Shown here: positions 48,958-58,421 of the stretch, piece by piece
Layout of the letters: each line of letters begins with the position of its first letter
Numbering within the stretch: position 1 is the stretch's first letter
Assembly: GCF_003112535.1 (NCBI RefSeq)
Contig: NZ_BEWA01000020.1
Span: 1 to 64,000, forward strand
Length of the DNA stretch: 64,000 nucleotides
From: Streptomyces rishiriensis
GTDB taxonomy: Bacteria > Actinomycetota > Actinomycetes > Streptomycetales > Streptomycetaceae
Direction of reading: 5' to 3'
Made by a program: the position numbers and the translations under genes
The notes under the pieces: generated by a model
Seen by the model: the letters and a program-made list of their open reading frames with translations, nothing else
Database searches by the model: none
Told to the model about the DNA's origin: nothing

Positions 48958-50484
48958 CTACGGGCGACGGATCGCGTCGGCGGCGGCCGTGGCGGCGGGC
49001 CCGGCGGCCAGTTCCGTCTCCAGGAGCTGCTTGCCGAGCAGCTCGGGGTCGGGGAGCTCCATCGGGTACTCGCCGTCGAAGCAGGCGCGGCAGAGGTTCG
49101 GCTTGGCGATGGTGGTCGCCCCGATCATGCCGTCGATGGAGATGTAGGCGAGGGAGTCGGCGCCCAGGGAGGTGCCGATCTCGTCGATGGTCATGCCGTT
49201 GGCGATGAGCTCCGCGCGCGTGGCGAAGTCGATGCCGAAGAAGCAGGGCCACTTCACGGGCGGCGAGGAGATCCGGATGTGGACCTCGGCCGCGCCCGCC
49301 TCGCGGAGCATGCGGACCAGGGCGCGCTGGGTGTTGCCGCGCACGATCGAGTCGTCGACGACGACCAGGCGCTTGCCCTTGATGACTTCCTTCAGCGGGT
49401 TCAGCTTCAGGCGGATGCCCAGCTGGCGGATGGTCTGCGAGGGCTGGATGAAGGTCCGGCCGACGTAGGCGTTCTTCACCAGGCCCGCGCCGAAGGGGAT
49501 GCCCGAGGCCTCCGCGTAGCCGATGGCGGCCGGGGTGCCGGACTCCGGGGTCGCTATCACCAGGTCGGCCTCGACCGGCGCTTCCTCGGCGAGTTTGCGG
49601 CCCATCTCCACGCGGGACAGGTACACGTTCCGCCCGGCGATGTCGGTGTCAGGGCGGGCCAGGTACACGTACTCGAAGACACAGCCCTTGGGCTTCGCTT
49701 CCGCGAACCGGGAGGTCCGCAGTCCGTTCTCGTCGATGGCGATGAACTCGCCGGGCTCGATCTCACGGACGTAGGCGGCGCCGCAGATGTCCAGGGCGGC
49801 GGACTCGGAGGCGACGACCCAGCCGCGCTCCAGGCGGCCGAGGACCAGCGGGCGGATGCCCTGCGGGTCGCGGCCGGCGTACAGGGTGTGCTCGTCCATG
49901 AAGACCAGCGAGAAGGCGCCCTTGACCTGCGGGAGGATCTGGTGGGCGGCCTCCTCGATGGTCAGCGGCTTGCCGTCCTCGTCGACCTGGGCCGCGAGCA
50001 GCGCGGTGAGCAGGTCGGTGTCGTTGGTCGCCGCGACGCGCGGGGAGCGGCCCTCCTGCTTGGGCAGGTCGGCGACCATCTCGGCGAGCTGGGCCGTGTT
50101 GACCAGGTTGCCGTTGTGGCCGAGCGCGATCGAACCGTGCGCAGTGGCGCGGAACGTCGGCTGCGCGTTCTCCCACACGGAGGCGCCGGTGGTCGAGTAG
50201 CGGGCGTGTCCGACCGCGATATGACCCTGGAGCGAACCGAGCGAGGTCTCGTCGAAGACCTGGGACACGAGGCCCATGTCCTTGAAGACGAGGATCTGGG
50301 AGCCGTTGCTGACGGCGATCCCCGCGGATTCCTGGCCTCGATGCTGGAGGGCGTAGAGCCCGAAGTAAGTGAGCTTGGCGACCTCTTCACCGGGAGCCCA
50401 GACACCGAAGACGCCGCAAGCGTCCTGGGGGCCTTTCTCGCCGGGGAGCAGATCATGACTGAGTCGACCGTCACCACGTGGCAC
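48958..50484 (-). CDS. purF: Amidophosphoribosyltransferase
   Basis: A 508-residue enzyme for the first committed purine step: PRPP plus glutamine gives phosphoribosylamine. The N-terminal Ntn glutaminase begins at the Cys in DACGVFGVWAPGEE after a short propeptide; GHARYSTTGAS follows. The C-terminal PRTase has VVVDDSIVRGNTQ. I use GTG 50484; a GGAGG lies very close upstream, so the true ribosome-binding spacing is odd. Upstream frame to 50550 is unconserved. Confidence 0.96.
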   Translation of the reverse strand: MPRGDGRLSHDLLPGEKGPQDACGVFGVWAPGEEVAKLTYFGLYALQHRGQESAGIAVSNGSQILVFKDMGLVSQVFDETSLGSLQGHIAVGHARYSTTGASVWENAQPTFRATAHGSIALGHNGNLVNTAQLAEMVADLPKQEGRSPRVAATNDTDLLTALLAAQVDEDGKPLTIEEAAHQILPQVKGAFSLVFMDEHTLYAGRDPQGIRPLVLGRLERGWVVASESAALDICGAAYVREIEPGEFIAIDENGLRTSRFAEAKPKGCVFEYVYLARPDTDIAGRNVYLSRVEMGRKLAEEAPVEADLVIATPESGTPAAIGYAEASGIPFGAGLVKNAYVGRTFIQPSQTIRQLGIRLKLNPLKEVIKGKRLVVVDDSIVRGNTQRALVRMLREAGAAEVHIRISSPPVKWPCFFGIDFATRAELIANGMTIDEIGTSLGADSLAYISIDGMIGATTIAKPNLCRACFDGEYPMELPDPELLGKQLLETELAAGPAATAAADAIRRP

Positions 50485-50714
50485 GCCTCCGAGTGTAGGC
50501 GAGGTCGACCACTGGTCCGAATTGGGGATACCCGCGGGTAACTGGATCACCTGTCGGCGGCCACCATCATGATCACCTCATTTACGCAGGTCAGACCGGG
50601 ATTCCAGTGATCCCCCGACGGCCCGTGCGCGCCGCCGCCGCCGTCTCACGGGCAGGCGTCGCGTGGGTGCGAGTGAGGTGTCGCACACCGAACGGCCCGG
50701 CGGCGGGGCCGGTC

Positions 50715-50870
50715 TCACTTCCTGGTCGACCGGACCTGGTCGCCGTCGGCCGTGCCGAGGGTCAGCGTGCCGCCCTTGACCTCGGTGGTCGGAGCGCCGT
50801 CGGCGAGGGCGGCGGCCCGTGTGCGCTCGAACGCCATGGACCGGCCCGAGCAGGCCGTCTGGCCGCTCTG
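50715..50870 (-). pseudogene. Remnant of a META/HslJ-domain protein gene
   Basis: The minus-strand frame ending at TGA 50715-50717 reads SGQTACSGRSMAFER at its upstream end and GGTLTLGTADGDQVRSTRK at its stop. This pattern (Cys, Ser-Met-x-Phe-Glu, then a Leu-Thr-Leu strand and a terminal R/K tail) is the C-terminal half of META domains. The upstream half and any lipoprotein signal are absent; the frame runs directly into the end of the next gene. I read it as a truncated gene. Confidence 0.5.
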
Positions 50871-50907
50871 GCGTCGCCGCACGGGACGCTGTCGCCCTCG
50901 ACGACGA

Positions 50908-51705
50908 TCAGGACATGAGCGGCAGGAGGGCGGCGAGGTCCGCCCGCTCTCCGCTCGCGCCGACCTTCGCCGCCTCGACGGCTTCCCGCCAGGTCACGCG
51001 GCCGGTGGCCAGCCGGATCCAGGTCAGCGGATCGGTCTCGACGACGTTGGGCGGGGTGCCCCGGGTGTGCCGGGGGCCCTGGACGCACTGGACGACGGCG
51101 AACGGCGGGATCCGCACCTCGGTCGCGCCGCCGGGGGCCCTGACGGCGAGGGCGTCGGCCAGCAGCCGGGTGGCGGCGGCGAGGGCCTGCCGGTCGTAGG
51201 GGACGTCCAGGCCGGCGACGGCGTCGTTGAGGTCGTCGGTGTGGACGACGAGTTCGACGGTCCGGGTGACCAGGTGGTCGGCGAGGGTCATGGCGCCGGT
51301 GCGGGTGGCGAGGATCCGGTCGCCGGAGGCTCCGGCGAGGGCGGCGGCCAGGCGCTCCTCGGTACGGGCGGAGAGGGCGTCCAGGTCGGGGTGGGCCGCG
51401 GCCAGGGCCAGGGCGCCGTCGGAGATGTCGGCGGCCCGCGCCCCGGTGGCGAACGGCCAGTCCAGGAGGGCGAGGTCCGCCTTCGGGGGTTCGTCCCGGT
51501 CGAGGTTGCGGCTCACGCTCTCCACCGCCGCCGTCATGTGCGCGGCCAGATCCCGCACGGTCCAGCCCGCCAGCCGCGTGGGCAGGGCGAGTTGCCCGGG
51601 GGTGAGCGTGCCCACGGCCCGCCGTACGTTCCCGAACTGCGCGAGGACGGCGGCGCGGATCTTGACGGGGTCGTAGGCGCGGGTGCGCTTCTTGGCCGGA
51701 GGCAT
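50908..51705 (-). CDS. Maleylpyruvate-isomerase-family mycothiol-dependent protein
   Basis: A 265-residue protein with the MDMPI N-terminal four-helix domain: LPTRLAGWTVRDLAAHM contains the conserved Trp and His, and LADHLVTRTVELVVHTDDL supplies the His and Glu of the metal site. The C-terminal 90 residues resemble an SCP2-like fold. Family members use mycothiol or bind metals. The substrate is unknown. ATG 51705 with GGAGG-like CCGGAGG sequence near the start. Upstream neighbour of the META remnant. Confidence 0.87.
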   Translation of the reverse strand: MPPAKKRTRAYDPVKIRAAVLAQFGNVRRAVGTLTPGQLALPTRLAGWTVRDLAAHMTAAVESVSRNLDRDEPPKADLALLDWPFATGARAADISDGALALAAAHPDLDALSARTEERLAAALAGASGDRILATRTGAMTLADHLVTRTVELVVHTDDLNDAVAGLDVPYDRQALAAATRLLADALAVRAPGGATEVRIPPFAVVQCVQGPRHTRGTPPNVVETDPLTWIRLATGRVTWREAVEAAKVGASGERADLAALLPLMS

Positions 51706-51734
51706 GGCGGTGAGCCTAGACGGCGGGGGCGCGG

Positions 51735-52379
51735 TCAGGTTCTGCGGGCGTAGTCGCCCAGGCCTGCCTCCACCAGGGCGAAGGCCTTGCGGGCCCGTTC
51801 GGCGGCGTCGGCGGCGACGTCGTCCACGCTCTCGCCGGCCGCGATGCGGCGGTGGTGCTCCTCGACCAGGGCGTTGCGGGCGGCGGTGAGCGTGGCGGCG
51901 GCGATCACGGCGAGGGTCTCGTCGCCCGTCTCCTCGGCCAGCAGGCCGGCCAGCTCGCGGGCGCCCTTCTCGGACAGGACGTAGGCGCGCTCCCGCAGCA
52001 CCGGTGTCGCCAGGATGACCGCGCGGATCTCACGGGCGAGGGGCTCGCCGTGCAGGCCGATCGCAGGGTCGCGCCCTTCCACCATCTCCAGGAACTGCCG
52101 TCGGACGGCTTCCGCGGCGGACTCGCCCCGCCGCCGCTCCCGCACCGCACGGGCCGCGTCGGAGAAGTGTTCCTCCATGGGCCGGAAGACCAGGTCCTCC
52201 TTGGTGCCGAAGTAGTTGAACACCGTCATCTTGGAGACCTCGGCGGCGTCCGCGATCTCCTGGACGGAGACGTCGTCGAAGCTCCGCTCCAGGAACAGCT
52301 CCACCGCGGTCCGGTAGATCCGCATCGCGGTCTGCAGCTTCTTGCGCTCGCGCAGCCCCATCGTCGCCTCGGCAGCCAT
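51735..52379 (-). CDS. TetR-family transcriptional regulator
   Basis: A 214-residue TetR protein. The N-terminal DNA-binding domain is clear: FLERSFDDVSVQEIADAAEV followed by SKMTVFNYFGTKEDLVF. It is divergent from an MFS exporter of the EmrB type, the classic repressor-exporter pair, so it probably represses that gene and itself and is released by the exported drug. ATG 52379. Confidence 0.93.
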   Translation of the reverse strand: MAAEATMGLRERKKLQTAMRIYRTAVELFLERSFDDVSVQEIADAAEVSKMTVFNYFGTKEDLVFRPMEEHFSDAARAVRERRRGESAAEAVRRQFLEMVEGRDPAIGLHGEPLAREIRAVILATPVLRERAYVLSEKGARELAGLLAEETGDETLAVIAAATLTAARNALVEEHHRRIAAGESVDDVAADAAERARKAFALVEAGLGDYARRT

Positions 52380-52474
52380 GCCCCCACTGTACCAAGCCCA
52401 TTCTTGATCCAGGATGAAAAATAATACCGGATAAAAGATTGACCCAGTCCATGAATGCCGGGCATGGTGGTGCC
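52380..52474. promoter_or_regulatory. TetR/MFS divergent promoter region
   Basis: A 95-bp AT-rich block. It holds ATCCAGGAT and ACCGGAT half-site-like elements with GAAAAATAAT between them, plausibly the TetR operator over both promoters. The exact operator is not certain. Confidence 0.4.
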
Positions 52475-53935
52475 ATGACCGACACCCAACGCAAGATCGG
52501 CTTCCTCGTCTGCCTCGTCACGATCGTGCTGGCCGTGCTCGACATGCAGATCGTGTCCGCGGCCACCGTCCCGATCGTGCGCGACCTCGATCCCGCGCAC
52601 GGCATGGACCGCATCCCCTGGCTGGTCAGCGCCTTCTCACTGGCGTCGGCCGCCGTGCTCCCGCTGTACGGCAAGCTGTGCGACGTCCTCGGCGCCAAGA
52701 GGGTGTTCCTGGCGGCCGTGGGCTCCTTCCTCGTCGGCTCGGCGCTGTGCGGGGCGGCCCAGTCGATCGGCCAGCTGATCGCCGCCCGAGCCGTGCAGGG
52801 GATCGGTGCCGGCGGCCTGATGAGCGTCACGATGGTCGTGATTGCCCAGCTCAGAGGGGTCGGCGAGAAGGACGCCAAGGGCACGGGCGTGGGCGGGGTC
52901 GTGGCCGGCGGCGGCATGGCGGTGGGTCCGTGGATCGGCGGTCTGCTCGCCGACCACGCGAGCTGGCGCTGGATCTTCTACATCAACCTGCCGCTCGGGG
53001 CCGCCGTGCTGGTCGTGGGCGCACTCGTCCTGAAGCTCCCCCGGCACGGCCGACGCCACCGCATCGACTTCCTCGGCGCGGGCCTGGCCGCCGCCTTCTC
53101 CACCGCTCTCCTGCTGGTCACCGAGTGGGGCGGCAAGCAGTACGCGTGGACCTCACCGCAGATCGCCACACTCGCGCTCGCCTCGGCAGCCACCCTCAGC
53201 CTGTTCCTGCGGCGGCAGGCCACGGCCGCCGAGCCGATCCTCCCGCTGTCCCTGTTCCGCGTCCCCGAACTGCGCTGGGGCTTCGCGATACAGGGTCTGA
53301 TGGGCGCGGCCATGGTCGGCTCGATGTACTACGTGATGGTCTATCTGCAGGTGGCCCGCGGGATCGCGAGCTCCTCCGCGGGCCTGTACCTGCTGCCCAT
53401 GGCGGCGGGCATGACGGTCGTGGGCATCGTCTCCGCCAAGCTCGCCGCGCGCGGCTGGGCCGAACGGACCTTCGCCATAGCGGGCTCGGCCGTCGCCGCG
53501 GTCGCCTTCCTGCTCCTGGCCACCCTCGGCTCGGGCACCTCGCTGTGGCTGCTCCGCGGCTACCTGCTGCTCATCGGCACAGGCTTCGGCCTCCTCCTCG
53601 GCCAGCTCATCCAACTGGTGCAGGACGCCGCCCCACGCCATCAGCTCGGCGTGGCCACCACGGGCGTCCGCTTCTTCCAGACCCTGGGAACAGCCCTGGG
53701 CGCGGCTCTCTTCGGCACCCTCATCACCAGGCTCTACGACGGCCCCGGCCCGCTCGCCTCCCTGCCGGGCGCGGCACGGACGGCGGCACTGGAGTCGTAC
53801 GTCTCCGCCATGGACACCGTGTTCCTGTGCGGGGCCGGCCTGATGGCGGTGTGCGTGCTGCTGGCGGTCCTGCTGCCCACGTCGCGTCCGTCCACGGGCG
53901 CGCCCGAGCCGGCACGGGAACCGGTGGCGGTGTGA
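52475..53935 (+). CDS. MFS exporter, EmrB/QacA (DHA2) type
   Basis: A 486-residue transporter with fourteen predicted membrane helices. LDMQIVSAATVPIVRDL is motif D1-like of the DHA2 family, and RAVQGIGAGGLMSVTMVVIA is motif C, the antiporter signature. It probably expels drugs or cationic compounds in exchange for protons. ATG 52475 (MTDTQRKIG) is preferred over 52439. Divergent from a TetR repressor. Downstream lies a pyrimidine-rich low-complexity stretch. Confidence 0.93.
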   Translation: MTDTQRKIGFLVCLVTIVLAVLDMQIVSAATVPIVRDLDPAHGMDRIPWLVSAFSLASAAVLPLYGKLCDVLGAKRVFLAAVGSFLVGSALCGAAQSIGQLIAARAVQGIGAGGLMSVTMVVIAQLRGVGEKDAKGTGVGGVVAGGGMAVGPWIGGLLADHASWRWIFYINLPLGAAVLVVGALVLKLPRHGRRHRIDFLGAGLAAAFSTALLLVTEWGGKQYAWTSPQIATLALASAATLSLFLRRQATAAEPILPLSLFRVPELRWGFAIQGLMGAAMVGSMYYVMVYLQVARGIASSSAGLYLLPMAAGMTVVGIVSAKLAARGWAERTFAIAGSAVAAVAFLLLATLGSGTSLWLLRGYLLLIGTGFGLLLGQLIQLVQDAAPRHQLGVATTGVRFFQTLGTALGAALFGTLITRLYDGPGPLASLPGAARTAALESYVSAMDTVFLCGAGLMAVCVLLAVLLPTSRPSTGAPEPAREPVAV

Positions 53936-53949
53936 CCGCCGTCCCCGAA

Positions 53950-54130
53950 GCCCACCCGCTCCCGTACGCTCCCACCCTCCCGGTCCTTGCGGTCCTCCCC
54001 GGTGCTCCCGTCCTCCGGTCTCCCGGCGTCCCGCGCTCCAGGCCCTCCGGCGCGCCCCGCCTCCAGGCCCTCCGGCCCTCCCCACCCTCCCGGTCCTCCG
54101 GCGTTCCGCCCTCCCGGCATGCCGCCTCCG
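53950..54130. repeat. Pyrimidine-rich low-complexity tract
   Basis: About 180 bp built of CTCC, CCTCCGG and TCCCGG units on the plus strand, between the MFS gene and the purL terminator. Open frames in it encode collagen-like Gly-Pro repeats only because of the composition. Confidence 0.7.
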
Positions 54131-54169
54131 ACGCTCGCAGTGCGGACCGGCTCGCAAGGGGGCGGCCAC

Positions 54170-54209
54170 GGCGAAGGGCCCGCCCGTGGGAACGGGCGGG
54201 CCCTTCGCC
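54170..54209 (-). terminator. Terminator of purSQL
   Basis: A perfect 18-bp stem (GGCGAAGGGCCCGCCCGT and complement) with loop GGGA, 25 nt past the purL stop. It could also stop rightward transcription from the MFS gene. Confidence 0.9.
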
Positions 54210-54234
54210 ACCGCGGATGCAGGCGTCCAGGCGC

Positions 54235-56493
54235 TTACGCGAGCAGCGCCGGGATGGTGTCCTCGTGGGCCCTGCGCAGCTCCTCCAGGGACAGCTCGAA
54301 CTCGCCCTGCAGCTCGACCGTGTCACCGTCGACGACGCCGATGCGGGTGACGGGCAGACCGCGCGCCCCGCACATGTCGTTGAAACGGAGCTCCTCGGAG
54401 CGCGGCACCGCGACGACCGCACGGCCTGCCGACTCGGAGAAGAGGAGGGTGAAGGCGTCGAGGCCGTCGGGCACGATCAGCCGCGCGCCCTTGCCGCCGA
54501 GCAGCGCCGACTCGACGACCGCCTGGATCAGACCGCCGTCGGACAGGTCGTGCGCCGAGTCGATCATGCCGTCGCGGGAGGCGGAGATCAGGATCTCGGC
54601 GAGCAGCCGCTCCCGCTCCAGGTCGACCTTCGGGGGCAGGCCACCGAGGTGGTCGTGGACGACCTGGGACCAGGCCGAGCCGCCGAACTCCTCACGGGTG
54701 TCGCCGAGGAGGTAGATCAGCTGGCCCTCCTCCTGGAAGGCGACGGGCGTGCGCCGGGCCACGTCGTCGATGACGCCCAGCACCGCGACCACCGGGGTCG
54801 GGTGGATGGCCGCCTCGCCGGTCTGGTTGTAGAGCGAGACGTTGCCGCCGGTCACCGGGGTGCCCAGCTGCTGGCAGGCGTCGGCGAGGCCGCGGATGGC
54901 CTCCGCGAACTGCCACATCACCGCCGGGTCCTCGGGCGAGCCGAAGTTCAGGCAGTCCGAGACGGCGAGCGGCTTGGCGCCGGTCGTGGCCACGTTGCGG
55001 TACGCCTCGGACAGGGCCAGCTGCGCGCCCGCGTACGGGTCGAGCTTGGCGTAGCGGCCGTTGCCGTCGGTCGCGATGGCGACGCCGAGGCCGGTCTCCT
55101 CGTCGATGCGGATCATCCCGGAGTCCTCGGGCTGGGCCAGCACCGTGTTGCCCTGCACGAAGTGGTCGTACTGGGACGTGATCCACTTCTTGGAGGCCTG
55201 GTTCGGGGACGACACCAGCCGCAGGACCTGGTCCTTGAGCTCCTGGCCCGACTGCGGCCGGGGCAGCTTGTTCGCGTCGTCCGCCTGGAGGGCGTCCTGC
55301 CAGTCCGGGCGCGCGTAGGGGCGCTCGTAGACCGGGCCGTCGTGGGCGACCGTGCGCGGGTCGACGTCCACGATCTTGCCGCCGTGCCAGAAGATCTCCA
55401 GCCGGTCGCCGTCGGTCACCTCGCCGATGACGGTGGCGATGACATCCCACTTGTCGCAGATCTCCAGGAACCGGTCGACCTTGCCCGGCTCGACGACCGC
55501 GCACATGCGTTCCTGCGACTCGCTCATGAGGATTTCCTCGGGCGAGAGCGTGGAGTCGCGCAGCGGCACGTCGTCCAGCGTCACGCGCATGCCGCCGGAG
55601 CCGTTGGAGGCCAGCTCGGAGGTGGCACAGGACAGACCGGCCGCGCCGAGGTCCTGGATGCCGACGACCAGCTTCTCCTTGAAGGCCTCCAGGGTGCACT
55701 CGATGAGGAGCTTCTCCTGGAAGGGGTCGCCGACCTGCACGGCGGGACGCTTGGAGGGCTTGGCGTCGTCGAAGGTCTCGGAGGCCAGGATCGACGCGCC
55801 GCCGATGCCGTCGCCACCGGTCCGGGCCCCGTAGAGGATGACCTTGTTGCCCGCGCCGGACGCCTTCGCGAGGTGGATGTCCTCGTGCCGCATCACACCG
55901 ATGGCACCGGCGTTGACCAGCGGGTTGCCCTGGTAGCAGGCGTCGAAGACGACCTCGCCGCCGATGTTCGGCAGGCCCAGGCAGTTGCCGTAGCCGCCGA
56001 TGCCGGCGACGACGCCGGGCAGGACGCGCTTGGTGTCGGGGTGGTCCGCCGCGCCGAAGCGCAGGGGGTCCACGACCGCGACCGGGCGGGCGCCCATCGC
56101 GATGATGTCGCGCACGATGCCGCCGACGCCGGTGGCCGCGCCCTGGTACGGCTCGACGTAGGACGGGTGGTTGTGCGACTCGACCTTGAAGGTGACCGCG
56201 TAGCCCTGGCCGACGTCGACGACGCCGGCGTTCTCGCCGATGCCGACGAGCAGCGCGTCGGACTGGGGGGCCTTCTCGCCGAACTGGCGCAGGTGCACCT
56301 TGGAGGACTTGTACGAGCAGTGCTCGGACCACATGACGGAGTACATGGCGAGCTCGGCGCCGGTCGGGCGGCGGCCGAGGATCTCCACGACCCGCTCGTA
56401 CTCGTCCTTCTTCAGGCCGAGTTCGGCCCAGGGCAGCTCGACGTCGGGGGTCTCGGCCGCGTGCTCGACCGTGTCCAGAGGCGTCCGGCTCAT
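54235..56493 (-). CDS. purL: Phosphoribosylformylglycinamidine synthase subunit II
   Basis: A 752-residue small-type PurL. It uses ATP and ammonia from PurQ to convert FGAR to FGAM. PWAELGLKKDEYERVVEILG, MWSEHCSYKSSKVHL and GGIVRDIIAMGARPVAVVD are PurL signatures, and the protein contains two PurM-like halves. ATG 56493 overlaps the purQ stop by 4 bp (ATGA), indicating translational coupling. The open frame continues far upstream but only as a shadow of purQ. Confidence 0.98.
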   Translation of the reverse strand: MSRTPLDTVEHAAETPDVELPWAELGLKKDEYERVVEILGRRPTGAELAMYSVMWSEHCSYKSSKVHLRQFGEKAPQSDALLVGIGENAGVVDVGQGYAVTFKVESHNHPSYVEPYQGAATGVGGIVRDIIAMGARPVAVVDPLRFGAADHPDTKRVLPGVVAGIGGYGNCLGLPNIGGEVVFDACYQGNPLVNAGAIGVMRHEDIHLAKASGAGNKVILYGARTGGDGIGGASILASETFDDAKPSKRPAVQVGDPFQEKLLIECTLEAFKEKLVVGIQDLGAAGLSCATSELASNGSGGMRVTLDDVPLRDSTLSPEEILMSESQERMCAVVEPGKVDRFLEICDKWDVIATVIGEVTDGDRLEIFWHGGKIVDVDPRTVAHDGPVYERPYARPDWQDALQADDANKLPRPQSGQELKDQVLRLVSSPNQASKKWITSQYDHFVQGNTVLAQPEDSGMIRIDEETGLGVAIATDGNGRYAKLDPYAGAQLALSEAYRNVATTGAKPLAVSDCLNFGSPEDPAVMWQFAEAIRGLADACQQLGTPVTGGNVSLYNQTGEAAIHPTPVVAVLGVIDDVARRTPVAFQEEGQLIYLLGDTREEFGGSAWSQVVHDHLGGLPPKVDLERERLLAEILISASRDGMIDSAHDLSDGGLIQAVVESALLGGKGARLIVPDGLDAFTLLFSESAGRAVVAVPRSEELRFNDMCGARGLPVTRIGVVDGDTVELQGEFELSLEELRRAHEDTIPALLA

Positions 56494-57170
56494 GCGTTGA
56501 CCAGCTTCTTGAGGATCGAGGTGAAGAACGGGAGACCGTCGGTGCGGCCGGAGCCGATGAGCGGCTCGACGGCGTGCTCCGGGTGCGGCATGAGACCCAC
56601 GACGTTGCCGGCCGCGTTGGTGATGCCGGCGATGTCGCGGAGGCTGCCGTTGGGGTTGACGTCCACGTAGCGGAAGGCGACCCGGCCCTCCGCCTCCAGC
56701 TCGTCGAGCGTGCGCTCGTCGGCGACGTACCGGCCGTCCATGTTCTTCAGCGGGATGTGGATCTCCTGGCCGGCCGAGTAGTCGGTCGTCCAGGCGGTGT
56801 CCGCGTTCTCCACCCGCAGCTTCTGGTCGCGGCAGATGAAGTGGAGGTGGTCGTTGCCGAGCATCGCGCCCGGGAGGAGGTGGGCCTCGGTGAGGATCTG
56901 GAAGCCGTTGCAGATGCCGAGGACCGGGAGACCGGCCTTCGCCTGCTCGATCAGGGGCTCCATCACCGGCGAGAAGCGCGCGATCGCTCCGGCGCGCAGA
57001 TAGTCGCCGTAGGAGAAACCACCGCACAACACCACGGCGTCGACCTGGTGGAGGTGCTTGTCCTTGTGCCAGAGAGCGACGGGTTCGGCCCCCGCGAGGC
57101 GGATCGCGCGCTGGGTGTCCCGGTCATCGAGGCTGCCCGGGAAAGTGACGACGCCAATACGAGCGGTCAC
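56490..57170 (-). CDS. purQ: Phosphoribosylformylglycinamidine synthase, glutaminase subunit
   Basis: A 226-residue class I glutamine amidotransferase. The nucleophile Cys is in VLGICNGFQILTEA, and the C-terminal His and Glu are in MPHPEHAVEP. It releases ammonia for PurL. GTG 57170 overlaps the purS stop (GTGA), and its own stop overlaps the purL start, so purS-Q-L are coupled. The separate PurS/PurQ/PurL arrangement is standard for Gram-positives. Confidence 0.98.
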   Translation of the reverse strand: MTARIGVVTFPGSLDDRDTQRAIRLAGAEPVALWHKDKHLHQVDAVVLCGGFSYGDYLRAGAIARFSPVMEPLIEQAKAGLPVLGICNGFQILTEAHLLPGAMLGNDHLHFICRDQKLRVENADTAWTTDYSAGQEIHIPLKNMDGRYVADERTLDELEAEGRVAFRYVDVNPNGSLRDIAGITNAAGNVVGLMPHPEHAVEPLIGSGRTDGLPFFTSILKKLVNA

Positions 57171-57439
57171 TTCGCGGCCCCCGCGACGGCTTCTTCCGAC
57201 TCGACCTTGACGGTGAAGTCCTCGATCACGGTGTTGGCGAGGAAGGATTCCGCAAGATCGTGGATGCGGGCGAGGGCGGCCTCGTCGACGGGGCCGTCAA
57301 CTTCCAGTTCGAATCGCTTTCCCTGACGTACGTCGGAGATGCCTTCGAAACCGAGCCGCGGCAGTGCGCGCTGCACCGCCTGGCCCTGGGGGTCGAGGAT
57401 CTCCGGCTTGAGCATGACGTCGACTACGACGCGCGCCAC
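57167..57439 (-). CDS. purS: Phosphoribosylformylglycinamidine synthase subunit PurS
   Basis: About 90 residues, the small structural subunit that bridges PurL and PurQ. DVMLKPEILDPQGQAVQRAL and VRQGKRFELEVDG are the family signatures. GTG 57439 (VARVVVDV) has GGGAG 5 nt upstream; the in-frame GTG 57445 overlaps that site. First gene of the purSQL operon. Confidence 0.96.
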   Translation of the reverse strand: MARVVVDVMLKPEILDPQGQAVQRALPRLGFEGISDVRQGKRFELEVDGPVDEAALARIHDLAESFLANTVIEDFTVKVESEEAVAGAAK

Positions 57440-57772
57440 TGGCACTCCCGGTGGTGTGGTGCTGAGCTGGTTCCTGCAGGTGTCTCCAACAGGTGGCTTC
57501 AGACTACCCGCACAAAATTTCTACGCGAGTAGAGTTGGAGGAAGCTACGTGACGGCCATCACGATCCCGCATCGGCGGGGGATGTTCACGAAAAGTTACG
57601 GGAAAGATCCCCGACCATCCTCGGATACCTATTGCGCGCGGACACGCGGACAGATTTAGTCGGGCTTCACAATGCATTGCCGCGCACTGTACAAATGAAT
57701 TAGAAATAGCCGAGACTCGGCGCGACGCCACGACTGAACCGTTTGTGGCGCCGGACGAAGGGACCGATATTC
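57440..57772. promoter_or_regulatory. Divergent AT-rich promoter region purS / lsrL
   Basis: A 333-bp gap with lower GC than its surroundings, notably 57640-57715. It contains GTGACGGCCATCAC at 57549-57562, close to the GTGAC-N4-GTCAC sites elsewhere, and CTACGCGAGTAG near 57519-57530. An AT-rich tract before an Lsr2-type gene would be a natural self-binding site. No gene seen. Confidence 0.45.
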
Positions 57773-58090
57773 GTGGCGCAGAAGGTCGTGGTCACTCTCT
57801 TTGACGACATCGACGGCTCGGAAGCGGCGGAAACGATCGCCTTCGGGCTCGACGGCAAGTCGTACGAGATCGACCTGAATGAAGGCAATGCCGAGAAACT
57901 GCGTAAGGCGCTCGCGCCCTACGTCGAGGCCGGCCGCAAGCGGTCGAAGTCGGGCAAGGCCTACAAGCAGACGGAGGTCGCCCCCGACCCCGCGGCCGTC
58001 CGGGCCTGGGCCCAGGCCAACAAGATGGAGGTGCCGGCCCGCGGCCGTATCCCCAAGAAGGTCTACGAGGCGTTCACCGACGCCCAGTGA
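57773..58090 (+). CDS. lsrL: Lsr2-like nucleoid-associated protein (LsrL type)
   Basis: A 105-residue xenogeneic silencer. Residues 1-55 form the dimerisation domain (QKVVVTLFDDIDGSEAAETI). The C-terminal DNA-binding domain has VRAWAQANKMEVPARGRIPK, with the RGR minor-groove clamp. Streptomyces carry two such proteins; the one beside purS is, to my knowledge, the paralogue named LsrL rather than the main Lsr2. GTG 57773 has AAGGGA upstream. Confidence 0.93.
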   Translation: MAQKVVVTLFDDIDGSEAAETIAFGLDGKSYEIDLNEGNAEKLRKALAPYVEAGRKRSKSGKAYKQTEVAPDPAAVRAWAQANKMEVPARGRIPKKVYEAFTDAQ

Positions 58091-58269
58091 GCGAGGCACG
58101 CTGAGCGGCACCCGGTGAACGGCGCTCCTCGCGCCCTCCCCGCGGGCCCGGGCCGACGGCCGGTCACCCGCCCCTCGGACGACCCGACTTGCGCTGCACC
58201 CCTCCCGGTCGGCTAGAGTCTGGAGCACGCCGAGGGGCGAGGCCGAAAAGCCCAGCTCACGGAGTACAT

Positions 58270-58341
58270 GCGGGTGTAGTTCAGTAGTAGAACATCCCCC
58301 TTCCAGGGGGAAGGCGCAGTGTGCAATTCCTGTCACCCGCT
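58270..58341 (+). tRNA. tRNA-Gly (TCC)
   Basis: A 72-nt cloverleaf: acceptor GCGGGTG with CACCCGC, anticodon loop CTTCCAG giving TCC. The T-loop is GCAATTC rather than the usual TTC-led loop, so the T-arm is divergent: GTGCAATTCCTGTC. Confidence 0.88.
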
Positions 58342-58421
58342 CTGCACCGCCGGTCTGACCAGTCTTCTGGATCAGGTAGGCTGGTGCTCGCGCCGATCGG
58401 TGAGAGCCGGTCGGAGGCAAT

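Noticed and set aside
56494..57027. Upstream extension of the purL frame
   Set aside because: It overlaps purQ in another frame; the ATGA overlap and conserved N-terminus fix the start at 56493.
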